From positions 1 through 64,000 of the forward strand of contig JAKITV010000001.1 of NCBI GenBank assembly GCA_021647885.1: DNA of 64,000 bases. Direction: 5' to 3'. This stretch comes from Flavobacteriaceae bacterium. GTDB taxonomy: Bacteria; Bacteroidota; Bacteroidia; Flavobacteriales; Flavobacteriaceae. Position 1 is the stretch's first letter; every line of letters begins with the position of its first letter. Under the pieces are notes generated by a model. That model did not search any database. It worked only from the letters and a program-made list of their open reading frames with translations, and had not been told where the DNA came from. The position numbers and the translations under genes were made by a program. Of this stretch, positions 17,805 through 27,480 are shown one piece after another.

Positions 17805-19712
17805 ATGGAAGAAAAGAAATTAGACATTAATTCAATAATAGGTTTTATACTTATTGCTGCAATATTAATGTACATGCTTTGGCAAAACCAGCCAACACCA
17901 GAAGAATTAGAAGCACAAGCAAAAGCTAAGCAAGAACAGATAGATGCTGAAGCAATAGCACAAGAAAAATCAGCTGAAACATTTGTAGCAACTCCAGAAG
18001 ATTTTTCAGCTATACCAACAAACGACTCAATACAATTAGCCAATTTAAAAAATAGGATTGGAGCTTTTGCATATTCTTCTTCACTATCTTCTACTACTCC
18101 TGAAGAAACTATTATTGAAAATGAAGTATTATACTTAAAAGTAAATAACAAAGGTGGTTATTTATCCGAAGTAAAATTAAAACAATTTGTAAACTACGAT
18201 TCGGTTCCTATTTATTTAATAAAAGACCAAAATGCTATTTTTAATTTAAATTTTAGCACGACTGATAACAGAATATTAAACACACAAGACCTTTATTTTC
18301 AACCAACAATTACAAAAAGTGGAGACAATCAAATATTGTCTATGAAACTTAAAGTTTCTGAAACCCAATTTTTAGAATATAGATACGAGTTAAAACCTAA
18401 CGATTATATGTTAGGGCTTTCAGTAAAGTCTCAAGGTTTAAATAATGTAATTAATAGTTCGCAACAAGTAACTTTAGATTGGAGATTAAAAGGATATCGG
18501 CATGCAAAAAGTGTAGCTTACGAAAACAGATATACCAGATTAACGTATCAGCACGATGGAGGTAAAGTTAGTAAACTTGGGGAAAGGGGAGATGATGATG
18601 AAACTGAAAAAGATATAGAATGGCTATCTTTTAGACAGCATTTTTTTAGTTCAATACTTCTTACAGACAAGCCGTTTAAAACAGCATTTTTAAAATCTGA
18701 AACTCTGGCTATAGATGAAGAAATTGATACTATATTCACTAAAAGCTACGCGGTTTCTATTCCATTAGAGCTTATTGGAGGCGAAATCAATGAGTCTTTA
18801 AATATGTATTATGGTCCTACCGACAGCCAGACTTTAAAACAATACGACAGAAATTTAGAGGAAAGTATTCCATTTGGTTGGGGACTTTTTGGATGGATAA
18901 ATAAAGCACTGTTTATTCCTTTATTTGGATTTTTAAGTGGATTTTTACCTTACGGAATTGCTATTATTGTAATGACAATTTTGGTAAGACTGGTATTATC
19001 TCCTGTACTTTATAAGTCGTATTTATCTCAAGCAAAAATGAAAATTTTAAAGCCAGAGATTGCAGAAATCGCTGCAAAGCACAAAGATAACCCAATGAAA
19101 AAGCAAAAGGAAACGATGGCTTTATACAGTAAGGCAGGAGCAAGTCCTATGGCAGGATGTTTACCAGCATTGGTACAACTTCCTGTGTTTTATGCCTTAT
19201 TTATGTTTTTCCCAACAGCATTCGAGTTACGTCAAAAAAGTTTCCTATGGGCAGAAGATTTATCGTCTTACGATACAATAGCAGAGCTTCCATTTAATAT
19301 CCCACTTTATGGTGACCATGTAAGTTTATTTCCAATATTAGCATCTATCGCTATATTCTTTTATATGAAAATGACTACTGGACAGCAAATGGCATCTACA
19401 CCAACACAAGAAGGTATGCCAGATATGGCAAAAATGATGAAGTATATGATTTACTTATCTCCAATTATGATGCTCTTTTTCTTTAATAACTATGCAAGTG
19501 GATTGAGTTTGTATTACTTCATTTCTAATTTAATTACAATAGGGATTATGTTAGTAATTAAAAACTACATTTTGGATGAAGATAAAATCCATGCACAAAT
19601 ACAAGTAAACAAGAAAAAACCTAGAAAACAGGGCAAGTTCCAAAGAAAAATGGCAGAAATGATGGAGAAAGCCGAAGAACAAAAACAAGCACAGCAAAAA
19701 CGAAAGAAATAA
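17805..19712 (+). CDS. yidC: Membrane protein insertase YidC
   Basis: YidC inserts and folds inner-membrane proteins, alone or with the Sec translocon. The 635-residue protein begins with a transmembrane anchor (IIGFILIAAILMYMLW). A large periplasmic beta domain follows (about residues 60-340). The conserved core starts at YGIAIIVMTILVRLVLSPVLY and includes AGASPMAGCLPALVQLPVF and the late segments LSPIMMLFFFNNYASGLSLY. The tail is strongly basic, which is typical for ribosome contact. It follows pyrG in the same direction, and a hairpin terminator stands right behind it. Confidence 0.97.
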   Translation: MEEKKLDINSIIGFILIAAILMYMLWQNQPTPEELEAQAKAKQEQIDAEAIAQEKSAETFVATPEDFSAIPTNDSIQLANLKNRIGAFAYSSSLSSTTPEETIIENEVLYLKVNNKGGYLSEVKLKQFVNYDSVPIYLIKDQNAIFNLNFSTTDNRILNTQDLYFQPTITKSGDNQILSMKLKVSETQFLEYRYELKPNDYMLGLSVKSQGLNNVINSSQQVTLDWRLKGYRHAKSVAYENRYTRLTYQHDGGKVSKLGERGDDDETEKDIEWLSFRQHFFSSILLTDKPFKTAFLKSETLAIDEEIDTIFTKSYAVSIPLELIGGEINESLNMYYGPTDSQTLKQYDRNLEESIPFGWGLFGWINKALFIPLFGFLSGFLPYGIAIIVMTILVRLVLSPVLYKSYLSQAKMKILKPEIAEIAAKHKDNPMKKQKETMALYSKAGASPMAGCLPALVQLPVFYALFMFFPTAFELRQKSFLWAEDLSSYDTIAELPFNIPLYGDHVSLFPILASIAIFFYMKMTTGQQMASTPTQEGMPDMAKMMKYMIYLSPIMMLFFFNNYASGLSLYYFISNLITIGIMLVIKNYILDEDKIHAQIQVNKKKPRKQGKFQRKMAEMMEKAEEQKQAQQKRKK

Positions 19713-19743
19713 GAATTTTAATTAATAAAATAATATTAAATTT

Positions 19744-19775
19744 AGCTGTCATAATATCATTTTGGCAGCTTTTTT
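19744..19775 (+). terminator. Terminator after yidC
   Basis: AGCTGTC (19744-19750) and GGCAGCT (19764-19770) form a 7-bp stem with one G-T pair, followed by a run of T. Placed 31 bases after the yidC stop. Confidence 0.65.
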
Positions 19776-19779
19776 AATA

Positions 19780-19934
19780 CTCAACAGACCTAACTTTTCG
19801 AGAATTTTAGCAAAATATTTTTTTCTTTATCAAGGCTAAAATTTATAGTATAGTTGTAGCTACAGTATAATATTTTAAACGTAGAGAAAGAGAAAAATAT
19901 GAAGATAAAAAATGGACAAGTTAGGTCTGTTGAG
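19780..19934. repeat. MITE-like 155-bp inverted repeat element
   Basis: Twenty-base terminal arms (19780-19799 and 19915-19934) are inverted copies with one mismatch. They begin CTCAACAGACCTAACTT. The symmetry continues outward with TTAATA (19774-19779) and TATTAA (19937-19942), and a perfect TGTAGCTACA palindrome lies near the centre. No coding frame. Either a miniature inverted-repeat element or a long structured leader of the next gene. A clear target duplication was not found. Confidence 0.6.
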
Positions 19935-19975
19935 GATATTAACAATTTTAGATAGATTATAACGTTAATCAAAAT

Positions 19976-20674
19976 ATGAAGTATATTTCAATAGCCATCT
20001 TGTTTTTTATTTCTACCTCTATTTCCGCACAAGACATCAATCAATTTGATGCTAATGGAAAGCGTCATGGTATCTGGAAAAAAACTTTTGAAGGCACTAA
20101 TCAGTTGAGGTATCAAGGCGAGTTTTCTCATGGAAAAGAAACAGGACTGTTTAAGTTCTATAAATTAATCAAGAAAAAAAGCGTTTTAACTGCTACGAAG
20201 CAATTCAATGAAAGCGACAATACTGCTCATGTGAAATTTTTGTCTTCAAGAGGCAAAGTTATTAGCGAAGGGAAGATGAATGGTAAATTACATGTTGGTG
20301 AGTGGACGTATTATCATAATAATTCTAATAAAATTATGACTCGCGAAACATACGATAATGAAGGAAGATTACAAGGCAAACGTATTGTATATTATGAAAA
20401 CGGACAATTAGCTGAAGAGGTTAATTATGAAGAAGGAAGTATAGAAGGTGTTTCAAAATGGTACTCCTTAAAAGGAACCGTATTAAAGGAATTTGTTTAC
20501 AAAAACAATGAGCTTCATGGTATCGCAAAGAATTATAATGGAAAAGGAGAGATTTTAACTGAAGGCTCTTATAAGCGAGGTAAAAAAACAGGTATTTGGA
20601 AGTACTATGAAGAAGGAACGCTTGTAAAACAAAAAGATTTCACCTACATACCAAAATATAAAAATAAGCAATGA
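19976..20674 (+). CDS. Exported YwqK/MORN-type repeat protein
   Basis: A 232-residue protein with a signal peptide (ending SISAQ). It consists of repeated MORN-like units of about 20-24 residues: GKRHGIWKKTFEG, GKETGLFKFYK, HVGEWTYYHNN, YYENGQLAEEVNYEEG, KGTVLKEFVYKNNELHG, KKTGIWKYYEEG. Such proteins are often labelled YwqK-family antitoxins, but the signal peptide and the lack of a toxin neighbour argue against an antitoxin role here. It is probably a periplasmic or surface protein of unknown function. A MITE-like inverted repeat precedes it and a palindromic repeat follows. Confidence 0.8.
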   Translation: MKYISIAILFFISTSISAQDINQFDANGKRHGIWKKTFEGTNQLRYQGEFSHGKETGLFKFYKLIKKKSVLTATKQFNESDNTAHVKFLSSRGKVISEGKMNGKLHVGEWTYYHNNSNKIMTRETYDNEGRLQGKRIVYYENGQLAEEVNYEEGSIEGVSKWYSLKGTVLKEFVYKNNELHGIAKNYNGKGEILTEGSYKRGKKTGIWKYYEEGTLVKQKDFTYIPKYKNKQ

Positions 20675-20692
20675 TTTATTATTATTTTAGAC

Positions 20693-20736
20693 CTCACAGG
20701 TTTTAACCTGTACGCCTTAGGCGTAAAACCTGTGAG
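20693..20736. repeat. Palindromic repeat after the YwqK-type gene
   Basis: CTCACAGGTTTT (20693-20704) and AAAACCTGTGAG (20725-20736) are perfect 12-base inverted arms, with a smaller palindrome around CGCCTTAGGCG in the loop. The text resembles a dispersed palindrome type frequent in Bacteroidota. It may double as a transcription stop. Confidence 0.7.
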
Positions 20737-20834
20737 ATCTCTATTTTCTTGCCTTTTTTTCTGAAATTGATTAAGAATGATTGAAGACATCTTTTTCAAT
20801 AATATTTAATCGTTAATTCATGTTTTTTTATTTG

Positions 20835-20842
20835 TAAATTTG
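20835..20842 (+). promoter_or_regulatory. Likely -7 box of mnmA
   Basis: TAAATTTG matches TAnnTTTG and ends four bases before the ATG. Transcription would start at or next to the start codon, so the mRNA is probably leaderless. Confidence 0.45.
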
Positions 20843-20846
20843 CCGA

Positions 20847-22034
20847 ATGCAAAGAGTAATTGTAGGACTATCTGGTGGAGTGGATTCTAGCGTTGCAGCT
20901 TATTTATTAAAGCAGCAAGGTTACGAAGTCATTGGCTTGTTTATGAAAAACTGGCACGACGATTCTGTAACAATTTCCGATGAATGTCCTTGGTTAGACG
21001 ATAGTAACGATGCCATGCTCGTTGCTAATAAATTAGGCATACCTTTTCAAACAGTTGACTTAAGTAAAGAATACAAAGAACGTATTGTTGACTATATGTT
21101 TAAAGAATATGAGCGAGGACGAACACCAAATCCAGATGTGCTTTGCAATCGAGAAATAAAGTTTGATGTTTTTATGAAAATTGCTCTCGAACTAGGAGCA
21201 GATTATGTTGCAACAGGTCATTATTGTAGAAAAGGAATTCTTGAAAAAGACGGTAAAAAAATCTATCAGCTTTTAGCTGGAAAGGACGATAATAAGGATC
21301 AATCGTATTTTTTATGTCAGTTATCGCAACAGCAATTAGCAAAAACCTTATTTCCAATTGGAGAGCTAACAAAACCAGAAGTTAGGGAAATTGCTACAAA
21401 AATAAATCTTATAACAGCAGAAAAAAAAGACTCACAAGGTCTTTGTTTTATTGGTAAAGTCAAGCTCCCAGATTTTTTACAGCAAAAACTAAAACCAAAA
21501 GAAGGTGTAATTGTTGAGATTTTTTCAGATAACGATATTTATAAACAAGATGTACCTGATTTCAATTCAGAAGAAGAAAAACTTCAGTATGCATCTCGAA
21601 AATTAACATATTCAATTAGCGATGGTAAAGTTGTGGGCAAACATCAAGGTGCACATTATTTTACTAAAGGACAGCGTAAAGGTTTAGCTGTTGGCGGAAC
21701 GGTTGAACCATTGTTTATTATTGATACGAATGTTGATGAGAATATTATTTATACAGGACAAGGCAAGTCACATCCTGGACTTTATAAAAAAGCTCTGTTT
21801 ATAACGAATGAAGAATTGCATTGGATTCGAGAAGATTTAGCTTTAAAAACAAATGAAACTTTAGACGTTTCAGCAAGAATTCGCTATCGTCAACCTTTAC
21901 AAAAAGCAAGGCTTCATAAAGTTGAAAGTGGTTTGTATGTCGCCTTTGAAAAACCACAGTCTGCAATTACCGAAGGACAATTTGCAGCATGGTATTTAGA
22001 GGACGAATTAGTAGGTTCAGGAGTAATTTCTTAA
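20847..22034 (+). CDS. mnmA: tRNA-specific 2-thiouridylase MnmA
   Basis: MnmA places sulfur on uridine 34 of tRNAs for Lys, Glu and Gln, taking sulfur from a persulfide relay and using ATP. The 395-residue protein has the PP-loop [18 protein letters not shown] at the start. The two catalytic cysteines are in [12 protein letters not shown] and SQGLCFIGK. The tRNA-binding and C-terminal beta-barrel domains follow ([15 protein letters not shown]). It is followed after 25 bases by the subtilase gene. Assignment is secure. Confidence 0.96.
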   Translation: MQRVIVGLSGGVDSSVAAYLLKQQGYEVIGLFMKNWHDDSVTISDECPWLDDSNDAMLVANKLGIPFQTVDLSKEYKERIVDYMFKEYERGRTPNPDVLCNREIKFDVFMKIALELGADYVATGHYCRKGILEKDGKKIYQLLAGKDDNKDQSYFLCQLSQQQLAKTLFPIGELTKPEVREIATKINLITAEKKDSQGLCFIGKVKLPDFLQQKLKPKEGVIVEIFSDNDIYKQDVPDFNSEEEKLQYASRKLTYSISDGKVVGKHQGAHYFTKGQRKGLAVGGTVEPLFIIDTNVDENIIYTGQGKSHPGLYKKALFITNEELHWIREDLALKTNETLDVSARIRYRQPLQKARLHKVESGLYVAFEKPQSAITEGQFAAWYLEDELVGSGVIS

Positions 22035-22059
22035 CTTGCAATTGCCTAAATCTATTATT

Positions 22060-23664
22060 ATGATGAAGAAATTACTTTTTATCAGTCTTATTTTCTTTCA
22101 ATTTTTTGCTTTTGCACAAGAAGATGCTTGGGTGTTTTTAAATGCCAAAGCTAATGTTGCTAATGCATTAGCCAACCCTTTAACTATTCTTACGCAAGAT
22201 GCTATTGATAGAAAAAACAATCATGGAGTTGTCATCGATTTTAGAGATGTTCCTGTAGATGAAACCTACATAACTCAACTTAAAAATGCTACAGGAATTA
22301 CTGTAATGGCAAAATCTAAATGGTTTAATGCTGTTCATGTACGAGGAACCGAAACTGATATAAATAATTTATTGTTACTTTCTTTTGTCGATCATATTGA
22401 ATTTGCAAATCGAAGCTTAAATACTGAAAGAAGTTTTGTAGTAAACAATAAGTTTGAAATTGAAGACACACAAATCACATTTGTTTACGGAAACACACAA
22501 AATCAAGTCGAAATGATTAATGCTGATGATTTACATCTGTTAGATTATACAGGAACAGGAATGGTAGTAGCTGTTTTAGATGCTGGATTTCCAAACGTAA
22601 ATACAATGGCTGGTTTTCAACGCTTAAGAGATGCAGGAAATTTACTTGATGGTTACGATTTTGTAAATAGAAATCCAGATGTTTATGCTTCAGCTTCAAG
22701 TAGTCATGGTACAAAAGTATTAAGTACTATGGCTGGGTTTATAGAAAATCAGTTTGTTGGCACAGCACCAGATACATCTTATTACTTATTTTTAACTGAA
22801 GATGTAGGAAGCGAAAACCCAGTTGAGGAAAGCTATTGGGTAGAAGCAGCCGAACGTGCAGATAGTTTAGGTGTAGATGTTATAAACACGTCTTTAGGTT
22901 ATAAAGGTTATGACAATCCTAATTATAGTTATAGTTCGACAGATATGGATGGATTGACTGCTTTTATCACAAGAGGTGCAAATATAGCATTCGAAAAAGG
23001 AATGCTACTTGTTAATTCCGCTGGAAATTCGGGAGCAAGTGGTGTAATTGCACCAGCAGATTCAGCAAATGTATTATCTATTGGTGCTGTAGATTCTAAT
23101 GGTAATTACGCGTCTTTCAGTTCTCAAGGAAGTACAATTCAACCAACACAAAAACCAGATGTTGTAGCTAGAGGAGCTAGTAGTTTTGTTATAGACCAAA
23201 ATAATACTATTGCTCAAAATAGCGGAACCTCATTTAGTTCGCCAATTTTGGCTGGAGGTGTTACCTGTTTATGGCAAGCATTACCAAATAAAACAAATGC
23301 CGAAATTATGCAACTTGTTAGAGAATCTGCTTCACAATACGCAACACCAGATTATTTTTTGGGTTATGGTATTCCTGATTTGCAAATGGCTTTAAATTCA
23401 GCCTTATCTATTGATTTAGATGTAGAAAATGAATTAAGTATTTATCCTAATCCTGTACAACATAAGTTGAATATAGTATTTACAGAAAACACAGAAAATA
23501 TAAAGTTAGAGTTGTATAATATTCTTGGGAAACAAGTAATTTATAAGACTATTTATAAAAATGAACCATCTATTAATTTAGAAAGTTTATCAAGCGGAAT
23601 TTATATTGTAAGACTTCAAGCTGATAACAAAAAATCAAAAACATTTAAACTCATTAAAGAGTAA
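22060..23664 (+). CDS. Secreted S8 subtilisin-like protease with type IX secretion tail
   Basis: A 534-residue exported serine protease. The ATG chosen gives a signal peptide (MKKLLFISLIFFQFFAFAQ); an in-frame TTG eight codons upstream is less likely. The catalytic triad is visible: Asp in MVVAVLDAGF, His in SSHGTKVLSTMAG, Ser in SGTSFSSPILAGG. From about residue 460 the protein ends in a type IX sorting domain, with SIYPNPVQHKLNI, ELYNILGKQV and SLSSGIYIVRL. It is therefore predicted to cross the outer membrane through the gliding-associated type IX system. The stop abuts the next ATG directly. Confidence 0.93.
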   Translation: MMKKLLFISLIFFQFFAFAQEDAWVFLNAKANVANALANPLTILTQDAIDRKNNHGVVIDFRDVPVDETYITQLKNATGITVMAKSKWFNAVHVRGTETDINNLLLLSFVDHIEFANRSLNTERSFVVNNKFEIEDTQITFVYGNTQNQVEMINADDLHLLDYTGTGMVVAVLDAGFPNVNTMAGFQRLRDAGNLLDGYDFVNRNPDVYASASSSHGTKVLSTMAGFIENQFVGTAPDTSYYLFLTEDVGSENPVEESYWVEAAERADSLGVDVINTSLGYKGYDNPNYSYSSTDMDGLTAFITRGANIAFEKGMLLVNSAGNSGASGVIAPADSANVLSIGAVDSNGNYASFSSQGSTIQPTQKPDVVARGASSFVIDQNNTIAQNSGTSFSSPILAGGVTCLWQALPNKTNAEIMQLVRESASQYATPDYFLGYGIPDLQMALNSALSIDLDVENELSIYPNPVQHKLNIVFTENTENIKLELYNILGKQVIYKTIYKNEPSINLESLSSGIYIVRLQADNKKSKTFKLIKE

Positions 23665-24606
23665 ATGAAAAATAGAATAACCGAACTTTTTAATATACAA
23701 TATCCAATCATACAAGCTGGAATGATTTGGAATAGTGGCTGGCGATTGGCTTCAGCTTCCAGTAATGCTGGAATACTAGGATTAATTGGTGCTGGATCGA
23801 TGTATCCAGAAGTGCTTCGAGAGCATATTCAAAAGTGTAAAAAAGCTACAACAAAACCTTTTGGTGTAAACGTACCAATGCTATATCCAAACATTGAAGA
23901 GATTATGGATATTATTGTAAATGAAGGTGTAAAGATTGTTTTTACATCTGCCGGAAATCCTAAAACATGGACCAAGTGGTTAAAAGAAAAAGGTATTACA
24001 GTTGTTCATGTAGTAAGTAGCGTAAAATTTGCTTTAAAAGCTCAAGAGGCAGGCGTAGATGCTATTGTTGCCGAAGGTTTTGAAGCTGGAGGACATAACG
24101 GAAGAGACGAAACCACAACGCTTACTTTAATACCAATGGTTAAAGAGCAGATAGAAATTCCATTAATTGCTGCAGGAGGTATTGCCACAGGAAAAGCCAT
24201 GTTGGCTACAATGATTCTTGGAGCAGATGCTGTGCAAATTGGAAGTCGGTTTGTGGCAAGCGAAGAATCTTCTGCACATCAAGCCTTTAAGCAAATTGTT
24301 GTTGATGCAAAAGAAGGCGATACACAACTTACCTTAAAAGAACTCGCTCCAGTACGATTGATAAAAAATAATTTTTATTATGAAATTCAGAAACTCTATA
24401 AAACAAGTCCAACACCAGAACAATTAAAAGAATTACTAGGAAGAGCTAGAGCAAAAAAAGGGATGTTTGAAGGCGATTTAGAGGATGGCGAACTGGAAAT
24501 TGGACAAATTTCTGGATTGATACATGATATAAAACCAGTAGCAGAAATAATTAGAGAAATAATTGAGGAATTTAAAAATACTAAAGCAAATATTTTTAAG
24601 TTATAA
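23665..24606 (+). CDS. FMN-dependent oxidoreductase, nitronate monooxygenase / FabK-like
   Basis: A 313-residue TIM-barrel flavoenzyme of the 2-nitropropane dioxygenase / FabK group. Recognisable are the start YPIIQAGMIWNSGWRLASASS, EGFEAGGHNG with the active-site-region His, AAGGIATGKAMLATMILGADAVQIGSRF for FMN phosphate binding, and a C-terminal helix. Members act as nitronate monooxygenases or as enoyl-ACP reductases, and the sequence alone does not separate these roles. It starts directly behind the subtilase stop, so the two are cotranscribed, although a functional link is not obvious. Confidence 0.85.
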   Translation: MKNRITELFNIQYPIIQAGMIWNSGWRLASASSNAGILGLIGAGSMYPEVLREHIQKCKKATTKPFGVNVPMLYPNIEEIMDIIVNEGVKIVFTSAGNPKTWTKWLKEKGITVVHVVSSVKFALKAQEAGVDAIVAEGFEAGGHNGRDETTTLTLIPMVKEQIEIPLIAAGGIATGKAMLATMILGADAVQIGSRFVASEESSAHQAFKQIVVDAKEGDTQLTLKELAPVRLIKNNFYYEIQKLYKTSPTPEQLKELLGRARAKKGMFEGDLEDGELEIGQISGLIHDIKPVAEIIREIIEEFKNTKANIFKL

Positions 24607-24647
24607 AACAATACAAAAAGTACATTAATAATTTAAACAATAATAAA

Positions 24648-25247
24648 ATGAAAAAAAGAAGCCTAAACCTACTATTAGCTATGATTATTTTAACTGTAAC
24701 GATCAGTTGTGATAATGATAACGATCCTACCAACAATGTGTGTGACGATAATTATGTTTCAGACTTAATTACTACAGCTTTTTCAACTGCAAATGGTTAT
24801 GATGATTTGCCAGAGTGGATGGATTTAGAAACACACGAATATGAAATCCAAATTAATGCCGATGGTGAAATATGTAGCGTAGGCTATCAAAATCCAAGCA
24901 CCTATACAGGAGGTTATACTATCGAAATTATTAATAACACAAATACTTCAGCAACTAGTTATTCTGGAACACATATCTTTTCACAGACCGCTTTGGATTA
25001 CCAAACTATTACTCCAGTACTGGTATCTAGTGGTGATTTTATTACTGTTAAGCGAACCATATTACCTGGATATACCAATTTAAACGAAACAGTTGGACGT
25101 GTTTTAAGACCTACTAACTTATCAAATGTAGCCTATCCGATAACACAAGGAAATGTAGTTTTTCAAGGCTCTGTGTTTTTTGGAGCAGGAGGTCCAGTTG
25201 CAAATATTGCACAGCCATATATAGCTTTAGGGTTTAAAGTGAATTAG
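24648..25247 (+). CDS. Lipoprotein of unknown function
   Basis: A 199-residue predicted lipoprotein with a lipobox ending TVTISC and an Asp/Asn-rich spacer (DNDNDPTNN). The mature part is probably beta-rich: YEIQINADGEICSVGYQ, then YTIEIINNTNTSATSYSG, ending QPYIALGFKVN. No domain is recognised. It lies 41 bases behind the flavin oxidoreductase gene on the same strand and may be the last gene of that unit. Cell-surface or periplasmic location is inferred. Confidence 0.75.
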   Translation: MKKRSLNLLLAMIILTVTISCDNDNDPTNNVCDDNYVSDLITTAFSTANGYDDLPEWMDLETHEYEIQINADGEICSVGYQNPSTYTGGYTIEIINNTNTSATSYSGTHIFSQTALDYQTITPVLVSSGDFITVKRTILPGYTNLNETVGRVLRPTNLSNVAYPITQGNVVFQGSVFFGAGGPVANIAQPYIALGFKVN

Positions 25248-25366
25248 TTTATCGGACGATATAAATCATTAAAACGAATCCATATCTTAGCCAATAAGCG
25301 AAACTCCAATTTTTTCTAAAAATACTTCATATTAAAAGTTAATTTTTGCCGTAAAGAGTATAACAG

Positions 25367-26140
25367 ATGAACTCCAGAAAAGACCAACTCAAAGCTTTCG
25401 ACCGCCTATTAACTATAATGGACGAGTTGCGAGAGCAATGTCCTTGGGATAAAAAACAGACCATGCAGTCTTTACGGCATCTTACCATTGAAGAAACGTA
25501 TGAGTTGGGAGATGCTATTTTAGATAACGATTTAAAAGAGATTAAAGGAGAGTTAGGCGATTTATTATTGCATATTGTGTTTTATGCTAAAATTGGTAGC
25601 GAAACCAATGATTTTGATATTGCAGATGTTGCCAATTCTATTTGTGAAAAATTAATAAGTAGGCATCCTCATATTTATAGTGATGTAAAAGTTAAGGATG
25701 AAGTTGAGGTAAAACAAAATTGGGAAAAACTAAAACTAAAAGAAGGTAAAACAAGCGTATTGGAAGGTGTGCCTAAAAGTTTACCAGCACTTGTTAAAGC
25801 AAGTCGCATACAAGAAAAAGTGGCAGGAGTGGGTTTTGATTGGGAAGAACCCAATCAAGTTTGGGAGAAAGTAGAAGAGGAGTTACAAGAATTTAAAGAA
25901 GAAGTAAAAAATGGAAATAAAAATGCCATAGAACAAGAATTTGGAGATGTTATGTTCTCATTGGTTAACTATGCAAGGTTTTTAAAGATTAACCCTGAAA
26001 ATGCTTTGGAGACTACAAATAAAAAATTCACCAAACGGTTTCAATATCTGGAAAATAAAGCCAAAACTTTAAACAAGCCCTTAAGCGAAATGACTTTAGC
26101 CGAAATGGATGTATTTTGGGAGGAAGCAAAAATGTTATAA
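25367..26140 (+). CDS. mazG: Nucleoside triphosphate pyrophosphohydrolase MazG
   Basis: MazG hydrolyses non-canonical NTPs and dNTPs to monophosphates. The 257-residue protein has two MazG domains. The first shows CPWDKKQTMQSLRHLTIEET, EELGD-type helices (ELGDAILDNDLKEIKGELGD) and the EExxD-like metal site. The second has EEELQEFKEEVKN and EQEFGDVMFSLVNYARF. Length is standard for the two-domain form. An IS4-type element has inserted 51 bases behind its stop. Confidence 0.95.
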   Translation: MNSRKDQLKAFDRLLTIMDELREQCPWDKKQTMQSLRHLTIEETYELGDAILDNDLKEIKGELGDLLLHIVFYAKIGSETNDFDIADVANSICEKLISRHPHIYSDVKVKDEVEVKQNWEKLKLKEGKTSVLEGVPKSLPALVKASRIQEKVAGVGFDWEEPNQVWEKVEEELQEFKEEVKNGNKNAIEQEFGDVMFSLVNYARFLKINPENALETTNKKFTKRFQYLENKAKTLNKPLSEMTLAEMDVFWEEAKML

Positions 26141-26216
26141 ATTTTTACTCTAAAACATCCAAAAGCACTTGATTTAGCGTATATAAAATATCACTAGTGT
26201 CCGATAAACATTTTTA

Positions 26217-26250
26217 AAAGTGGGATTTCCTTGTTTGGATTTCCCACTTT
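26217..26250 (+). promoter_or_regulatory. Hairpin in the IS left end
   Basis: AAAGTGGGA (26217-26225) and TCCCACTTT (26242-26250) form a 9-bp stem between the left end and the transposase start. Such hairpins often shield a transposase from outside transcription. That function is inferred. Confidence 0.6.
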
Positions 26251-26283
26251 ATAGTTAATATTGTTTTGCCACAAATATTGACT

Positions 26284-27480
26284 ATGAACAAAAGTACACA
26301 CTTTAGCGGAATACCAATAATTAAGCAGATTTTAAAATTTATTTCACCTTCAGATATTACTCGGACAGCAAAAACCTTTAATAGCGACAGGTATTATAAA
26401 AAGTTTAAAACATACGATCATTTAGTAACCATGCTTTATGCTACCATAAGTGGCGTGTCCTCACTTCGAGAGCTTTCTACCGTGTTGCTTGCCTGTGAAG
26501 GACGTATCAGCCATTTAAACCTAAAATATTTTCCTAAACGTAGCACATTATCAGATGCCAACAAGAAAAGAAGCAGTGAAGTCTTTGGTGCTATTTATTC
26601 CAAGTTATATAAACGATACGCTTCATTTTTATCGGACAGCAGTCCATTAAGTCCACCTGTTAAGAATCTAAAAATTGTAGATTCTACTACAATCACTCTC
26701 TTTAGTGACATTTTAAAAGGAGTTGGACGCAATCCGGTCAGTGGCAAAAAGAAAGGAGGTATCAAGATGCACACAATGATAAACGCTTTAGAAGATGTGC
26801 CTTGTCTTGTCCGTTTTAGCAGTGCAGCAACACACGACCATACCTTTTTAAAAGAATTGAATTTAGAGAAAGATTCTTTTGTAGTTTTTGATAAAGCCTA
26901 CAATGATTATCTGCAATATTTAGAGTGGACTTTAAATGACATTTACTTTGTAACTCGCCAAAAAGACAATGCTGTATATAAAAGTATTAAAGAGTTTGAT
27001 TTAGCTGATAAAACAAGTGATGCGATATTAAAAGACGAACTTATTTTGGTAGAAAAAGACAGCAAATCCATCCAAATAAGACGTGTAGCTTATTGGGATG
27101 CTGAAAAAGAGAAAATATATGAATTTATCACTAATAATCTAGACATATCACCAGACCAAGTAGCCGATATTTACAAACACAGATGGCAGATAGAAACAAT
27201 GTTTAAAAGACTAAAGCAAAACTTTCCTTTAAAATATTTTTTAGGAGACAACCAAAATGCTATTGAGATACAGATATGGTCTGCATTGATTATTCAACTT
27301 ATAATGCTCGTTATTCAGCGAAAAGTAAAACGTAAATGGGCATATTCAAATATGGTATCTGTTATGAGATTTCACCTAATGACTTACATTGATTTGTTTA
27401 AATTCCTTGAAAACCCTAATAAACAATGGATAGAACTAACAACCAAACCACCAAATGTACAACTCAAATTATTTCAATAG
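26284..27480 (+). CDS. IS4-family transposase
   Basis: A 398-residue DDE transposase. The N-terminal DUF4372-like region has YDHLVTMLYATISGVSSLREL. Catalytic residues are seen as the first Asp in LKIVDSTTITLF, the second in VVFDKAYND, and the Glu in the IS4 signature YKHRWQIETMFKRLKQNF (Y-x2-R-x3-E-x6-K). The ATG was chosen; an upstream in-frame TTG would add six residues. The frame is intact, so the enzyme may be active. Confidence 0.93.
   Translation: MNKSTHFSGIPIIKQILKFISPSDITRTAKTFNSDRYYKKFKTYDHLVTMLYATISGVSSLRELSTVLLACEGRISHLNLKYFPKRSTLSDANKKRSSEVFGAIYSKLYKRYASFLSDSSPLSPPVKNLKIVDSTTITLFSDILKGVGRNPVSGKKKGGIKMHTMINALEDVPCLVRFSSAATHDHTFLKELNLEKDSFVVFDKAYNDYLQYLEWTLNDIYFVTRQKDNAVYKSIKEFDLADKTSDAILKDELILVEKDSKSIQIRRVAYWDAEKEKIYEFITNNLDISPDQVADIYKHRWQIETMFKRLKQNFPLKYFLGDNQNAIEIQIWSALIIQLIMLVIQRKVKRKWAYSNMVSVMRFHLMTYIDLFKFLENPNKQWIELTTKPPNVQLKLFQ

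Noticed and set aside
19780-19934. Remnant of a transposase gene between the inverted arms
   Set aside because: The inner 115 bases are AT-rich with stops in all frames and no conserved transposase motif.
19976-20674. Antitoxin of a toxin-antitoxin pair (YwqK label)
   Set aside because: The protein has a signal peptide and no toxin-like neighbour, so the label from the family name is not supported here.
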